A DNA stretch of 64,000 nt. It comes from Bretschneidera sinensis (lineage: Eukaryota > Streptophyta > Magnoliopsida > Brassicales > Akaniaceae). This document shows positions 34,725 to 48,061 of the stretch, in pieces. The stretch spans positions 55,771,584 to 55,835,583 of the forward strand of contig CM043705.1 in assembly GCA_023935145.1 (NCBI GenBank), in the 5' to 3' direction. Every line of letters begins with the position of its first letter. Position 1 is the first letter of the stretch. The notes under the pieces are model-generated. The model had not been told where the DNA came from. It ran no database searches and saw only the letters and a list, made by a program, of their open reading frames with translations. Position numbers and translations under genes: made by a program.

Positions 34725-35085
34725 ATTGATATTTTTAAAAACTAGTTTTGGAAACGTGTTTGTTTTTTGAAAATCTCATTTTGATTTTTTTGTTATTTTC
34801 TACCATTGTTTTCCATGATAATTTTTAAAATAATGAGAAAACACATTTATTCCTTTTATTTTTGAAACAAGAGAAAATATATTTAAAGTGGGTGATAAGT
34901 TTTTTTCTCATTAGATTGTAGCCCCATTTTAATGAGAAATTATTTTTAAAAAATTAAAATTACAGTTATCCAAATTTTTTTAGTAAAAAAATTAAACAAT
35001 AGAAAATTGTATTTTATTCTTCTTTTTGAAATCATTGTTTTGAAAACAAAAATCACTGTCTAGACAATCTTTTTTCTTTCTTTTC
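34725..35085. repeat. Foldback-like, GTTTTGAAAAC-rich fragment
   Basis: Diverged inverted motifs (TTTTGGAAAC..., TTTTGAAAACAAAAATCA) at the edges and AT-rich DNA between, resembling the 7590-7790 segment and perhaps a distant relative of MITE family A. No target duplication found. Confidence 0.35.
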
Positions 35086-35089
35086 AACA

Positions 35090-36560
35090 ATTTTCACTTT
35101 CCTTTCTTTTTTATTTTCTGTTCTAAATTATTTTAATTCATAAAGGATGGATCATTGACCCTTTAATGCTAAGGTCATAAAACAGATCATAAAAGTAACA
35201 ACTTTTCCACCCACAAGAAGCACAAAAGAAATTAGGGGATGAGTGAAGATCATCATTTTGAAGATAATTTAGAATTAAAAACAGAAAAAAAAAAGGAAAA
35301 TTAAGAGAACATTATAGAATTTGGGGTAGAAAGGCTTGCAGCCCTACAATTACGCTGTAGAAGATTAGACCAAAGCAAAGAAAACCTGTTATGATAAGCT
35401 CATTGAATATTTAGCACCTAATCATTCTCAAATACCCTTTTTGTTGAGAATGAGAGCCCAAAATTGAAAATGGCCCACGTCTTCCTTTCTTTTCTTTTAT
35501 CACTGTTTTTACTTTTAACAGGGATAAAAAATATAAAAAAAAAACCAGAGAGAGCGGGGACATATGGCGCCTTGCAATTGATTGGGTGGCCGCTCTAGCT
35601 ACTTGGCATCGATCGTGAGTTTATGAAAAGAAGATGGAAAATAAGCCCCACCCTATCTCATCAAATATCAATCTCTTTTGGAACTTGGGCCTCACTTACC
35701 AAAGCTCCACTAACACCATCATTCTATGTATTTTTACCTTAGATTTTCATTAACGTTGGTAGTGGAATTAATATTATTGCATGCCCCCCTTTTCATTTAC
35801 ATTCTTTTTAGCACTTTTAACACTTTGGCAGCTAGGGTTTTGGTTCTTTTCCTAATCGTACAAACATTTTTTAAACGATACAGGGATAAACCCTTAAGTA
35901 GAGCCTGGCTTCAACGAAGACCTCTCCCACCATTTTGAGGGAAGCTCCTTAAAAAGTCAATCAATAGAGATAAAATTTATGAATGAAAATTCAATACCCA
36001 AGTTATATCAAGCAATCAATAATTATTATCTCGTACTGTTTTTTAACTTACACGTGTATGTAGGTGACATTTGAGAATTACTTTAAACATATTTGAATCA
36101 CCTTGAATTATTTTAAGTGAATGTGTTTTAAGCATGTTTAAAGTGATTCCCAAACGTCACCATATAAGAATGCTAATTTGTTCCTAATCTTTACTATCAA
36201 AATACCTTCAGACATCGAGTTTAGGTAAAAGAAAATACATACAAAATCACTATATGGTAATTGAATAAAACTATTTATAATCTCATCGGAGACTATTGGA
36301 TATTCCAGCGAAACGGTTGACTCTCAACCTACTTTATCGGCATCGACGGATTCAGAAGCCACTAATCTACTCTCCATAAAAATAAAAATAAAAAAAACGC
36401 GTTGCAATCACCATCCAAAAACTTCACACGCATCGCCACAATCTTTGATATTTTGACCATCACTTTAATCCCCCTCACCTGGTCTCCTTTTTTCAACCAT
36501 ATAGTTGGAATCGGAATTGTCCTAACGGTATATCTCTGAATACCCAACGATCAGTCTCCA
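35090..36560. other. Gene-free stretch
   Basis: No gene or clear repeat recognised between the MITE fragment and the gypsy element. The frame at 35726-35938 looks like chance. Confidence 0.4.
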
Positions 36561-36572
36561 CTGAAGATGGCC

Positions 36573-37103
36573 TGATACAGAGGAGAGACTACAGATAGTC
36601 TTGGATTCAGAACTAGTGTTGTATATTCAACAACAATTGAATCAGGTATAACAAGAGATTATTGAGAAGGAAGAAGATCAAACAAAGGAGGTAAACATAA
36701 AAGATATAGAGGAGGAAGAACAAGACACTGCAACAGTGGAGTTAAGTATAGAAGAAGAAGAAAATGAGGTTGTAAATGAAGAGGAAAGCTTCAAAAGAAG
36801 GGGTGATAGAAAGAGGACAACACCTTACTGGCATAATGACTAAGTTTTACATTGATTATGATATTAAAGAGACGGTTAGAGAGTTAGTTAATAGTTAGTT
36901 AACAATTCTTTTTACTTTGTAATTCTGTTGTAAGGCAGTTAGACTAAGTATCAAAGCTATAAATAGGTCATCTATAGAATGGAAGAGATATTGAATGAAT
37001 AATCAAGTATCTTTGGGAGCCATATTGAGCTCGAATCAGTATAAGTTTTCTCTCCAAACTCTCTTTTACTCTATCATTTCAAGAACTTGTAGGTTCCTTA
37101 TCA
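36573..37103 (+). repeat. 5' LTR of the gypsy element
   Basis: Starts TGATACAGAGGAGAG and ends GGTTCCTTATCA. It has CTATAAATAGG near 36956. It also holds an open Glu-rich stretch (about 36661-36843, ending TTPYWHND then stop) that looks like the polyprotein C-terminal tail, implying the ORF of the ancestor ran into the 3' LTR. Confidence 0.85.
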
Positions 37104-37204
37104 ATTAGTGTTTTCATTTACCATTCTCAATTCTTAATTCTCAAATCTTAACCTTTTCCATTTTCCAACATTCTCTACTAAATTTTGTAAAAAAAAAAAA
37201 ATCA

Positions 37205-40200
37205 TCAATGGTTGAGGGAATTAGATTCAAGGTCAAGCAAGATAGCAACGAGAGCTCAACAAATTGAAGAAAGAACAAGCATAATTTAGAAAAAAAGTTG
37301 CGCTACACTTTGGAGAATTGCAGAATTCTCTCAAACTATTAATGACCAATTTAGAGCAAAACTCACAAAGGAGCAACATTATGCAGTAAGAACCAAAACT
37401 GGAACATTTGTATGTCCATCACAATTATTCACCTATGATCAAGAATATGAAAATGGAGGTTCAGAGGTTTGATGGAACTGATCTTGCTAGATGGATTTTC
37501 AAGATTGAATAATTCTTTGATTTTCACAACACATCAAAATATCAAAGATTGCTCATCTCTTCATTTCATATGGAACTGTCGTTGTATCAATGGACGTTTA
37601 CATATGGATTAATCAAGGGTTGGAGAAGATTTCTAGAAGATGTAGCATAAAGATTTGGAAACTCTAAGTATGTAGATTACAAAGGGGCTTTTCTCAAACT
37701 CATACAATATTCTACAATGTATGCCTATCAAGCTGAATTTGAAGCCTTATCCAACAAAGCTACAGGTTTATCAGAAACTTTTTTAATCTGTTTCTTTATC
37801 ACTGGATTAAAACTAAAAACTAGAAGAGAACTTTCAGAACTCGATTTTTTACTGCAAGCTATGGCTATGGCCAAATTTCATGAGGAAAATACAATGATAT
37901 CAGACAAATTATTAGGCAGCCTTGGATGAAAAGTGGGCAAGGACCTATACCATTCAGAACTCAAATACAACCATTTGTGATCTCAGCTACATCATCCATA
38001 ACAGCAAGAAATTCAGTTAGAAACAAACAAACCCCTACATTACCAGTAAATAGATCGTCTCATTAGGAAATACTAGCAAGAAGAGAGAAAGGCTTATATT
38101 ACAACTGTGATTAAAAGTACAAAACTGGACACAAATATAAACCTAAATTCTATCTTATGTCAGTAGAGGAGAAAAAAGGAAGCTACTATGGAACAGATGA
38201 CTAAGAAAAACAATATTGCATGCCACAAGGTCAGATTGACCAATCAACAATCCTAAAAGTAAGCCTGCATGCATTATCTGGTCAGTGAAACCCAAAAATC
38301 ATCATAATTACATGTACAATCACAAACTATAAGGTCCATGTTCTTAAAGATAGTGGCAATACCCATAATTTTATTCAATGATCTGTTGCTAAGAGGGTAG
38401 GGTTGCTTGTATTTCCAATTAAACTATTCAAAGCTTATATTGCTAATAGTGATCATTTGACATGTACCAAGAAATGTCTACAAGTACCATTGAAATTGCA
38501 AAATCATAAGTTTAAGGTAGATTTATTCATCTTACCTATTCAAGGAGCTGAATTGGTGCTTGGGATACAATGGCTAGCCTTAATAGAGCTTATCATTATA
38601 GATTATAAGATTCTTACAACGAATTTTAGTTGGGAGGGAAATCCTGTTCACTTAAAAGGAGAATAAGCACTTGGTGATGATCCAATATCAAAACAACAGT
38701 TAAAGAGACTAGTTAGTTATGACAGGGTAGCATGTTACTATCAACTAACTGTAATTGAGAATTCCATTAAGGAGCAGCATGAGTCAATACCACACTCTAT
38801 TAAAGGAATGTTGCAACAATTTTAAGGCTTGTTTTTAGAACCCAAAGTGCTACCACCTACTAGAGAAGGTGATCATCAAATTCACCTTCTTCTAGGTTCT
38901 GCACTTGTAAATGTTAAACCATATAGATATCCTCAGTTTTAGAAAACTGAAATTGAAGCTTTGGTGAAAGAGATGTTATAGAAAGAGATAATACAAACAA
39001 TCCATAATCATTTCTCTTCATCAGTACTTTTGGTTAAGAAGAATTATGGTTCTTGAAGTTTTTGCATTGATTATAGAGCCTTGAATGCAATCACAATGAA
39101 AGACAAGTTTTCAATTCCAACAATTGATGTGATGTTTGATGAATTGTATGGTGCCACAATTTTTTTCCAAATTGGGTTTGAGGTCTGAATACCATAAGAT
39201 CATAATGAGAGAGGAAGACACACCAAAGACTGCATTCAGGACATATGAATGCCACTATGAATTCAGAGTAATACCATTTGGACTTTCTGATGCTTCATCA
39301 ACTTTTCAGGCCATTGTAAACTAGGTTTTTACACCTTATCTTAAACATTTCATTACATTATTTTTTTGATGATATACTTGTCCATAGTAAGTCCTTGAAT
39401 GATCACGAAGTACATTTAAGACTAGTTCTTCCATGCTTACAAGAGAATCGATTGTTTGTAAAAAGAAGCAAATGTGCCTTCTGTAGGAATTCAATTAATT
39501 ACCTAGGCCATATTATGTTTGCATAAGGAGTACAACCAGATTCAAAAAAAAGTCCAGGCTATGCAAGATTGGCCTACCGCTAAGAATTTGAAGCAGCTAA
39601 GAAAATTTTTGGAATTAACTAGATATTATAGAAAATTTGTAAAAAGGTATACATTTATAACAAATCATTTGACAAACATTTTGGAGAAATATGTTTTTCT
39701 TTGAAATAAAGAAGCTACTGAGACATTTGAGAAACTTAAAAATACCATGAATTAGGTACCAATCCTGTAAAAGAGTGTACCAATCCTGTAAAAGGGTATA
39801 CATTTATAACAAATCCTTTGACAAACATTTTGGAGAAATATGCTTTTCTTTGAGATAACGAAGCTACTGAGACATTTGAGAAACTTAAAAATACCATGAA
39901 TTAGGTACCAATCCTTAATTTACCAGATTTCTCTAAGGTGTTTCAGGTTGAAATAGATGCTTCTACAGTAGGAATTGGGGCTATATTGGCTCAAGAAGGA
40001 CACCTTATTGCTTATTTCAGTAAAAAGTTGAATGTTACTATAACCAATCTAGAGTTTCTATTTATGTAATAAAACTGTTTGCCATAACTCAAGTAGTTCA
40101 TAAATGGAGGCAATATCTCCTTAGCAGGAAGTTTATTATCATCACAGATCACAAAAGTTTAAAAAATATTATAAACCAAGTCATTCAAACACCTGAACAA

Positions 40201-41820
40201 CATCAATATCTAAAAAAGTTGTTAGGTTTTGATTACTGCATTGTTTATAGACCTAGTAAAGATAATAATATTGCTGATACATTATCTAGATTACTTGTCC
40301 ATGAGGTTCAAGAAAACTCTTCCAGTTTAGATGATTAAAACCAAAGTTTCATGATGTTATCTACTTCAAACTGTGATATCATCACCATGGTCAAACAAGA
40401 GAACTACCACAACCTAGAACTATTAGACATACACCAAAAGTTACACAAAGATTTACTAGTAAGTTCAGACTATGCAGTACAGGAAAAGGTGTTAATGTTC
40501 AGAGGAAAGATCATAATTGTAACAACTTCTCCTTTCAAAGAGAAACTGCTTAAGGAGTTTCATAATACTCCTATTGGGGTCATGGAGGTGAACACAAAAC
40601 CTTCATGAAGCTCTTTGCCAGTTTTATTGGCCTTATATGAGATATGATATCAAAAAGTATGTTAGTCAATATTTAACATGCCAACAAGTCAAATACATGC
40701 CTACAACCCCTGCAGGTTTACTTCAACCTATCTTTATACCAGAACATATTTGGGAGGAAGTCATAATAGATTTTATTACAACTTTACCCTTATTTAAATA
40801 GTGTATTGTTATACTGGTTGTAGTGGAAAAACTAATTAAATATGCTCATTTTGGAGCATTGACGTCAACATTCACTACTGTCAATGTGGCAAAATTATTT
40901 GTTAACATGGTGGTCAAGTTACATGGTTTTCCTAAATCCATTATCTCTAATAGAGATAAAAATTTTCTTAGTTTATTCTGGAAAAACACTGTTCAAATTA
41001 AGTGGTACGACTCTTTAACTAAGTACAACATACCATCCTCAAACTGATAGTCAATCAGATAGTGTTCAATAGGTGTCTTGAACAATACTTGAGATGTGTT
41101 GTTCATGAACAACCTAGTCAATGGTATGAATTTCTTCCATGGGCAAAGTTTTGGTATAGTACATCCTTCCATGTTGCCATTGGTATGACACATTTCCAAG
41201 CCTTTTATGGGGTAACTCCTCCAGTTATACTTATTTATGTCACAAGCTCCTCCAAGTTGGAAGCTATTGACCAACAATTAACATATATAACTGAATTACT
41301 AAAACAACTCAAGCACAATTTATCCAGAGCACAATAGAAAATGAAGTCCACTACTGATAAACATAGACATGACATGGAATACAATGGTGGAGATTGGGTA
41401 TTTGTCAAGCTTCAGTCCTATAAACAGAACTCTTTAGCTAGAAGATCTCACTACAACCTAAATAAAAGGTTCTATAGACCATACCAAATCACAGAAAGAG
41501 TGGGATCAATGGCATACAAGCTCAACCAAACAGATGATAACAAGATCCATCCTATCTTTTTATGTCTCTCTGCTGAAACCATTCAAGGGTACAGATCCAA
41601 ATTTTAGATTGTCTTTACCACCTATGAGTTACAAAAATAAACTATTATCACTCCTATGGCCATAGTCGATCAAAGACAAATTTGGTAGAAAGGTCAATTA
41701 ATCCCTCAAGTGTTAGTCCAGTGGCAAGGATTACCACCAGAAGATGCTTCACGGGAGTCCCTTAAAATCTTCAACATTTATACCCCAGTCTCAACCTTGA
41801 GGACAATGTTGATTTTGAAT
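37205..41820 (+). pseudogene. Gypsy gag-pol remnant
   Basis: Broken polyprotein. Gag-like pieces lie at 37440-37930 (including FFDFHNTS and TGLSETFLICFFITGLK). A retropepsin remnant is at 38340-38666 (DSGNTHNFI, then ELVLGIQWLA). RT pieces run from 38870 to 39500 ([30 protein letters not shown]). RNase H is at about 39935-40300 ([25 protein letters not shown]). Integrase pieces are at 40560-41300, with a C-terminal block (41341-41607) and a chromodomain-like WQGLPPEDASRESL near 41730. Stops and frameshifts are spread throughout. A ~140-bp tandem duplication lies inside (39648-39910). Confidence 0.85.
39640..39915 (+). repeat. ~140-bp tandem duplication within gypsy pol
   Basis: The block from GGTATACATTTATAACAAAT to AATTAGGTACCAATCC occurs at about 39645-39768 and again at about 39796-39914, joined by a doubled CCAATCCTGTAAAAG(A/G)G. 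Few differences separate the copies, so the duplication is younger than the element. Confidence 0.85.
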
Positions 41821-41830
41821 GAGTAAAGAA

Positions 41831-42364
41831 TGATATAGAGGAGAGACTATAGATAGTCTTGGATTCAGAACTAGTGTTGTTTGATATTCAACAACAATTG
41901 AATCAAGTACAACAAGAGATTACTAAAAAGGAAGAATATCAAATAAGGGAGCTAAACATAGAAGATATAGAGGAGGAAAAAAAAAGACTACCATAGTTTA
42001 GTTAAGTATAGAAAAGAAGAAAATGAGGCTATAAATGAATAGGAAAGCTTCAGAAGAACGGGTGACAGAAAAGAGATAACATCTTACTGGCATAATGACT
42101 ATGTTTCACATTGATTTTAATACTAAAGAGATGGTTAGAGAGTTAGTTAATAGTTAGTTAACAATTCTCTTTACTTTGTAATTATGTTGTAAGATAGTTA
42201 GATTAAGGATCAAAGTTATAAATAGGTAATATGTAGAATGCAAGAGATATTGAATGAATAATCAAGCATCTTTGGTACCCATACGGAGCTCGAATTAGTA
42301 TAAGTCTTCTGTTTAAACTCTTTTTCTTACTTTATCAGTTCAAGAACTGGTAGGTTCCTTATCA
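41831..42364 (+). repeat. 3' LTR of the gypsy element
   Basis: Collinear with 36573-37103, with scattered substitutions and small indels. It is followed by AGAACCTATCA (42365-42375), which restores a TATCA end and sits next to the possible target duplication. Confidence 0.85.
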
Positions 42365-42589
42365 AGAACCTATCACGGCCACACGCGTCTCCAGGTGTCT
42401 GTGAATGTATGTTGTCCAGATTTTATTCTTTAATTTGCTGTAAACAGAAAAATGTGAAAAGTCTAAAATACCTTTATTTAAGTGTCAAGAGCAACTTTGA
42501 TTAAAAAAAAAAATGCAATGCTAACTTATGTCTTAACTGACACAAATCATTAATTACTAATATATAAACAAGTTAGTACTACATTTTTT

Positions 42590-43060
42590 CCCTAATCTTA
42601 TATGTTGTTGAAGAGACTAAAAGAAAATTTAGGGTTTTGTGTTTACTAACTGCTTAATGTTGTAGTAGTAGGAGTCATATTTATAGTGTATGTACATGAG
42701 AGTTTCTTATTTACATTAGAACTATGATTTCCTATTTATATTATAACTAAGATTTTCTAATATTATTTACATTAGAAAATATATACATTTGCATACCCTC
42801 TCAACCCGAATGGGGTAGAATCACAGAGAGATTGTTTTTATGTTGAAGAAACCAAGGAGAAGATAACTCTTTTGTGAATATATCTACTAGCTGAGCATCA
42901 GTGAGAATATAGTAAATCTGAACATTTTCTTAGGCGAATTTTTCACGAACAAAATAAAAATCTATCTCAATGTACTTAGAGTGAGGATGAAAAACTAGAT
43001 TAATAGCAAGATAAGTGACACCAATGTTATCATAGTACTCTCGAACTGAACGATACAAAA
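42590..43060 (-). pseudogene. Copia RNase H and LTR-side remnant
   Basis: On the minus strand, about 43050-42835 reads YYDNIGVTYLAINLVFHPHS, KYIEIDFYFVREKFA, a stop, then ILTDAQLVDIFTKELSS. This is the copia RNase H C-terminal signature (usual form: CDN...A.NPVFH..TKHIEID.HFVRE...DQLADIFTK). The plus-strand DNA left of it (42590-42830) has TTAGAAAATATATACATTTG-like repeats and may be LTR. Degenerate and isolated. Confidence 0.65.
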
Positions 43061-44960
43061 ACACATATAAATCATAGAGAAGATAAAGAATCCAGTAGAT
43101 CTTAGCTACAACATAAGCAAGAGAACAATTGATGATGGGTCATGAATTAATCACAATGAGAAGGAAATTGAATTAGAAACAATTAATGCCTATTATCTTC
43201 ATACTTTTCTTTTTTCCTTTTTGTTTTAAACTTCCTTGTGGAGGGTGGGGGTAAGCCCATATGTTAGATTAGTCAAATTATTCCTGCAAAGTCCATAAGT
43301 TTGGCCATAGCATTGGAAAATTTATCAATCAGTCTCCTTTGCTAGGGGACCCTTACTCTGCTGCCTTTAATTTGGATGTGCAGCTATGTTGAAACTTCTA
43401 TTAACAAATTAATCAACAGAAATAATTTTGTGCAATTAATGGTATGAAACTTTGAAAGGTTCCTCATGGCCATATTCATTTGATTGCTTCAAATAATATT
43501 ATGAAAAAGATTATATAAATTTGTAATATTATGCAATTTTAGTATCACTGATCACCATGGTTTGAACTTATTTAATCATATATATTGGACTTTATTATTA
43601 ACACATCAAATGGGACCCTAACTAAGCAAACTGGGGTCAAATCATCTTGATATATCATTTTTTCAAAGATAAGATAATGCTTTTAAAAAATTACAATATT
43701 AATTTATCTTTTATAATTAATTAATACATTATTACATGACTAGCAAACAAAAACAACAGATAAAGCAAACCTAAGACATAGGGTCTAGCCCAGACAAGCA
43801 ACGTGACCAAAGATTAATGGTTCACTCTCAATCAACAGCCGAAAAATGACAAAGTTATGGCACAATGGGAGGAGAAAGAAGAGGGAAAACTTTCTCTTTT
43901 TTTCTCTTTGAATGTAAGGCCTAGCTTCATGGCCATTGTGTGCTTTAATTTGTAAGTTTTTTTTTTTAACAAAAAGAGAAGCTTTTGAAAGTTTTATAAA
44001 AGGTGGAGTATTAGCAATTGAAACTTTTGCATAGGGTTCCACTGGGTCGGTCTTTTTCTGGGTCATTTTGCTCTTTGATGGCTGCCTGTGGGACAAATTC
44101 CACCGACTCTTCCTAATCCTAATGTTTTACATGAACATTTTTTAGATTCCCTCATTTTTTAAAAAAAAAAGGCATATCTTTGTACATGTCAATCTTATAC
44201 TCTCATTTCTAATCTATCATGCTACTTTGTCTTTTCTTTCCATTTTTGTAATATTTGATAGAAGAAATAAAAGGTAAAAATATAAATTAAATAGACCTCT
44301 AAATATTTTATATGTGTCTATTTTATCTCTCATTTTTTAATTTTTATTTATTTGATTTTGCAAATTTTGATTTCATTCAATTAGATTTTTCCGTTAACTT
44401 GACCTGACCGTACTTGAATTGACTTGATTTCATTTAAATTAATAGTGATATATTATAAAAAAATCAATTGAATGAAATTAGGTTTTATAAAATTAAATAC
44501 ACAACTATTGAAGGACGAAAAATATATTTTCCCTAAAAATAAATAAATAATTGGCTTTGTATCTTTCTTACTTTAGGAACATATAACTAACATGCTACAT
44601 GTTCTTGAATTAATCGATACCTACTTTTTGGCGGGAGATTCCGCTACCGTCAAGATAGAGACTAATGAGGAGGCCAGTTCGTGGTTTGTTGTTCTTTGCA
44701 GGGCCACCATTTTATCAAGTTGGACAAGATTGTCCCATACTCCACGTGTCGTGCGTTTTTGTTGTCTACGTGGCATTCCGAAGTGGTAGGTAAAACCGTT
44801 TTGTTAAACGGATGATTAGTGAAAGTTAAGCCAATAGGATCATAAAGTACTCCATTAGCCATTCTAATCAACAAGACATTTATCGAGTTTAATAGTAATT
44901 ATAATTTAATCTCTTGATATAATATTAACATCCAAAATAGTTAATGGTCAAAATATAATT
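43061..44960. other. Gene-free stretch
   Basis: No gene recognised. The frames at 43785-44096 (-) and 44592-44874 (both strands) have no family signature I know and overlap other frames. Confidence 0.4.
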
Positions 44961-44969
44961 TAATGAATT

Positions 44970-45480
44970 TTTCTTTGATAACATCGTAAAATTGGGTATG
45001 TATTGTTTCATTAAGATGTGAATTGTATGTTACACATGTTAGAGGTAGAAAATAAGCAGATTGGACTGAGTCTTACGGGTAACAGGTCAATTGATACGGG
45101 TTAAAAATATATATTTTCTAACGAGTTTTATTTTTCATGTCTACTCGCATTTTAGCGGGCGGGTAACGAATCAAAAACTAATATTGGTAAAAATTCCTTT
45201 ATTTGGTGAGAAAATGATGACTTTGACTAGATGTGAGTTATGTTTTACAGGTAACAGGCTAACAGATACATGTCAAAAATGCATATTTCTTAACGAGTCT
45301 TATTTTTCATGTTCGTATTCATATTTTAACGGGTGAGTAACGGATAAAAAAACGAGTATGAGTTAAAAATCCCTCAAATATGTGATGGATATCGGTTCAA
45401 AGACATTTGCGATTTTTAACTTTTCTATAAAATTTCTTAACAGTGAGATGAGTATATCATTTTCTAGAAAATTGAAATTA
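44970..45480. mobile_element. MITE related to 30836-31216, with an internal duplicated insert
   Basis: The edges (about 44970-45055 and 45400-45480) match the interior and right part of the 30836-31216 MITE, for example AAATTTCTTAACAGTGAGATGA against AAATTTCTTAATAATGGGATGA. Between them sit two ~172-bp tandem copies (from about 45060 and about 45232), each with GGTAACAGG, AACGAGT(T/C)TTATTTTTCATGT and a CGGGTAACG or CGGGTGAGTAACG end. This is likely a GC-motif (hAT-like) fragment inserted and then duplicated. Confidence 0.45.
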
Positions 45481-48060
45481 AGCTATGATTAACATCAGGC
45501 TTGAGTCATCATAATTCTAAGTTAGTTTATTTAATTTCTTTGGTGAATAAATACATAAATATCCTTATCTTTTAAATGACAATTAAAATCTTCAATTTTT
45601 TGCTACTAGATCTTATTAGTCATAAATATGGACTTTTAGGGAAAATAGTTTGAATTTCTTCTGGAATTTCTTAACGAGACCTTTTGATTTTTGAAGTTTC
45701 ACACTTACAATTGAAAAAGTGTAGCTTTTATAACGGACAAATAATAGATTTTTCACAATAAGAAAGGAATATCTAATGATTTTTATTAAACACGAAAAAG
45801 GGTTAGTGGACTTAATTAGAAAAAATCTGAACAAGATCATATTCATCCATAATTAATAGTATGAATTGTAAGTTTCCACTAACTTGAACTTATTCTAATT
45901 ATAGTTTAGCAAACTCATAATTTGATTTAGATTTTAGGCCGAGATGCTATGGTAAGTGATTAAAGTGTTTCTTATTTCATATGATTGGATATTATTACTG
46001 TGAAAGCAACACTTTCCTTTCTAATCATCCTTAGACTGAACTTTTGCATTTAAAAACATAAAATTTAGGTAATTATTTGAGAGAGTTTATGAAATAGTTT
46101 ATATTTTTTAAACATAAGTTAGATCAATTTTTTTTAAAATAATTTATAAATATAATCAAAAGTTAAAAAATATTTATAAAAGCTAAATTTATATAAAGAA
46201 AAACTGTTTTCATTATTGTTTTACCGTATAGTAAACAGTTTGTAATTCCAGTTTTGTTTTACAAAAAAAATGGCTTTGTAAATCATAAACCGAAACTCTA
46301 TTGTTTGGTCAAACACTATCTAATTCAAAAAGCATGGTTGCCGGTTTTGTTTCGTTCTGATCGTAACGGTTGAAATATCCCAGTTTCGTAAATAAAACAA
46401 CGCAATATATCTCTATGTTCATTTTACTATTTGTTTTGGTTGTTTCGATCTAATTCAACATGTTTTGATCAGTTTCGATCGATACGCGACTTAATGATTT
46501 ATATTGTAAGTTTAATACTAATAGATTGGACTATTTTAGTAATAAAACTTTCAAGTATCATTTCTTTCTCTACTCTTTCACAATTGGAGACTCACTATTA
46601 GGGATTTTGATGATAATTATAACTTGGCATTGGTTAATCCAAAATCTTTATCATTTTATATATGTTTAAAATTTGATGATTTTATTATGATTTATCTATC
46701 TATTTATAATTTGACACGTGCGTATTTAATTAAAATGTCATAAAATTTAAAGTGATACATCGAGGCTAAACTATACTTTTTTTTGTTAAAAAAATGAAAT
46801 TTTGTTCAATACAATATTGACAACCTTGCTCAAAAGACTTTCTGAAATTAAATTCAAATTACTAAATATGTATATTACCTATTTGGTGGCAAGTGGCAAC
46901 TATAGTAATGAATTGCGTTCATGTAAGAAAGATACAAATTAGAACTGAACAAATATGAAACAAAGCCATTTAAAGAAAACACAACACAACATAACATCCA
47001 AACCAAAACAAAAATTGTCACAGAGACAGAGACAGTAGGTTGCAATGTGAGAGATGCCAGAAAAATGCCCCCGACTCAGAACCAACTCATAATCCTACGC
47101 CTCCACTCTACCTTGAGTCGCGTGAATTGCACTATCCAATCAAATCAGAAAGATAGGTCACGAAGATGGTCATGTTCAATTACAACGTTTTGGCCAATTT
47201 TTTTTAAAAAGGATTTTAGTTTTCAAAATACAAAAATTAAGTCAAATTCTAAAAATGGTTTTAAAAAATACCACAAATTGAAAAATAGATCATAAGAAAC
47301 CGGATTTTACCTATTTTTAGTTCTACAATTCTTTTAATATGATTTTTTTTATCACACATTAAGTGATTTTTAATTTGCAACTGTTTTATAAAAAATTGTA
47401 TTAAAATTATTTTTAACTCCCAACAGTTCAAGCCACAGTTAAACCAAACGAAACCAAGCACATGTGATGCAATGTATATTTATATAAATATATAAGGAAA
47501 TAATAAATTTATCATCGATATTTCACAATTGAATTAATTTGATTTTAAGTTTTGAGAGAGTGTTAAATTGTCTCTGAATTTTATTTTTTAAGTCAATTGA
47601 ACATTCCGTCCAATTGGATATTCAAAAGGCACGCAAAAAATATTTCAAACCTTTGTATTTCAGATTAATTTGCTAATGAGTTTTATTTTTCAATTCGATT
47701 TGTTCTTATTTGGGAAGCTTGACATGTCTTTCATATATCTCTTGACGATCTAATTAAATGAAAAAACTTAAGTGACCTAAAAACAAAACTTCTAGACAAA
47801 TTGATCCAACTATGAAACCTGAAAAATAGATTGAATTTTTTCCCAAATATATATTTAAAAAATATACTACTTAATTGACTATTGTGGCTTTTGTGCAATG
47901 TGGTGATAGTCTCCACTAGTATTCATTAATACCCACCTCATGGAATTCAGCGTTTATTTTCAAACTCTGCTTCATACCCGCGCACTAAAGCAAGAATCCG
48001 TTGATTTAAATTAATATTTTTTTTTCCATTTTTTCTTTTTTTTTTAAAGGAAAAAATCCA
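45481..48060. other. Gene-free AT-rich stretch
   Basis: No coding exon recognised. A slightly more GC-rich patch at 46320-46500 (CGGTTTTGTTTCGTTCTGATCG, TTTCGATC repeats) may be a fragment of a TIR element. Confidence 0.4.
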
Positions 48061-48061
48061 T

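Larger units (their letters stand above)
36573..42375 (+). mobile_element. Decayed Ty3-gypsy retrotransposon (chromovirus-like)
   Basis: Two direct terminal repeats (36573-37103 and 41831-42364, with a possible end at 42375) flank remnants of gag, protease, RT, RNase H, integrase and a chromodomain-like tail, in gypsy order. The flanking pentamers TGGCC (36568-36572) and CGGCC (42376-42380) could be a decayed target duplication if the right LTR ends at 42375. Dozens of stops and LTR divergence of roughly 10% by eye indicate an old, dead copy. Confidence 0.85.

Noticed and set aside
43785..44096. 103-codon minus-strand frame
   Set aside because: No recognisable motif, Lys/Phe-rich low-complexity stretches, and no splice-supported neighbour exons.
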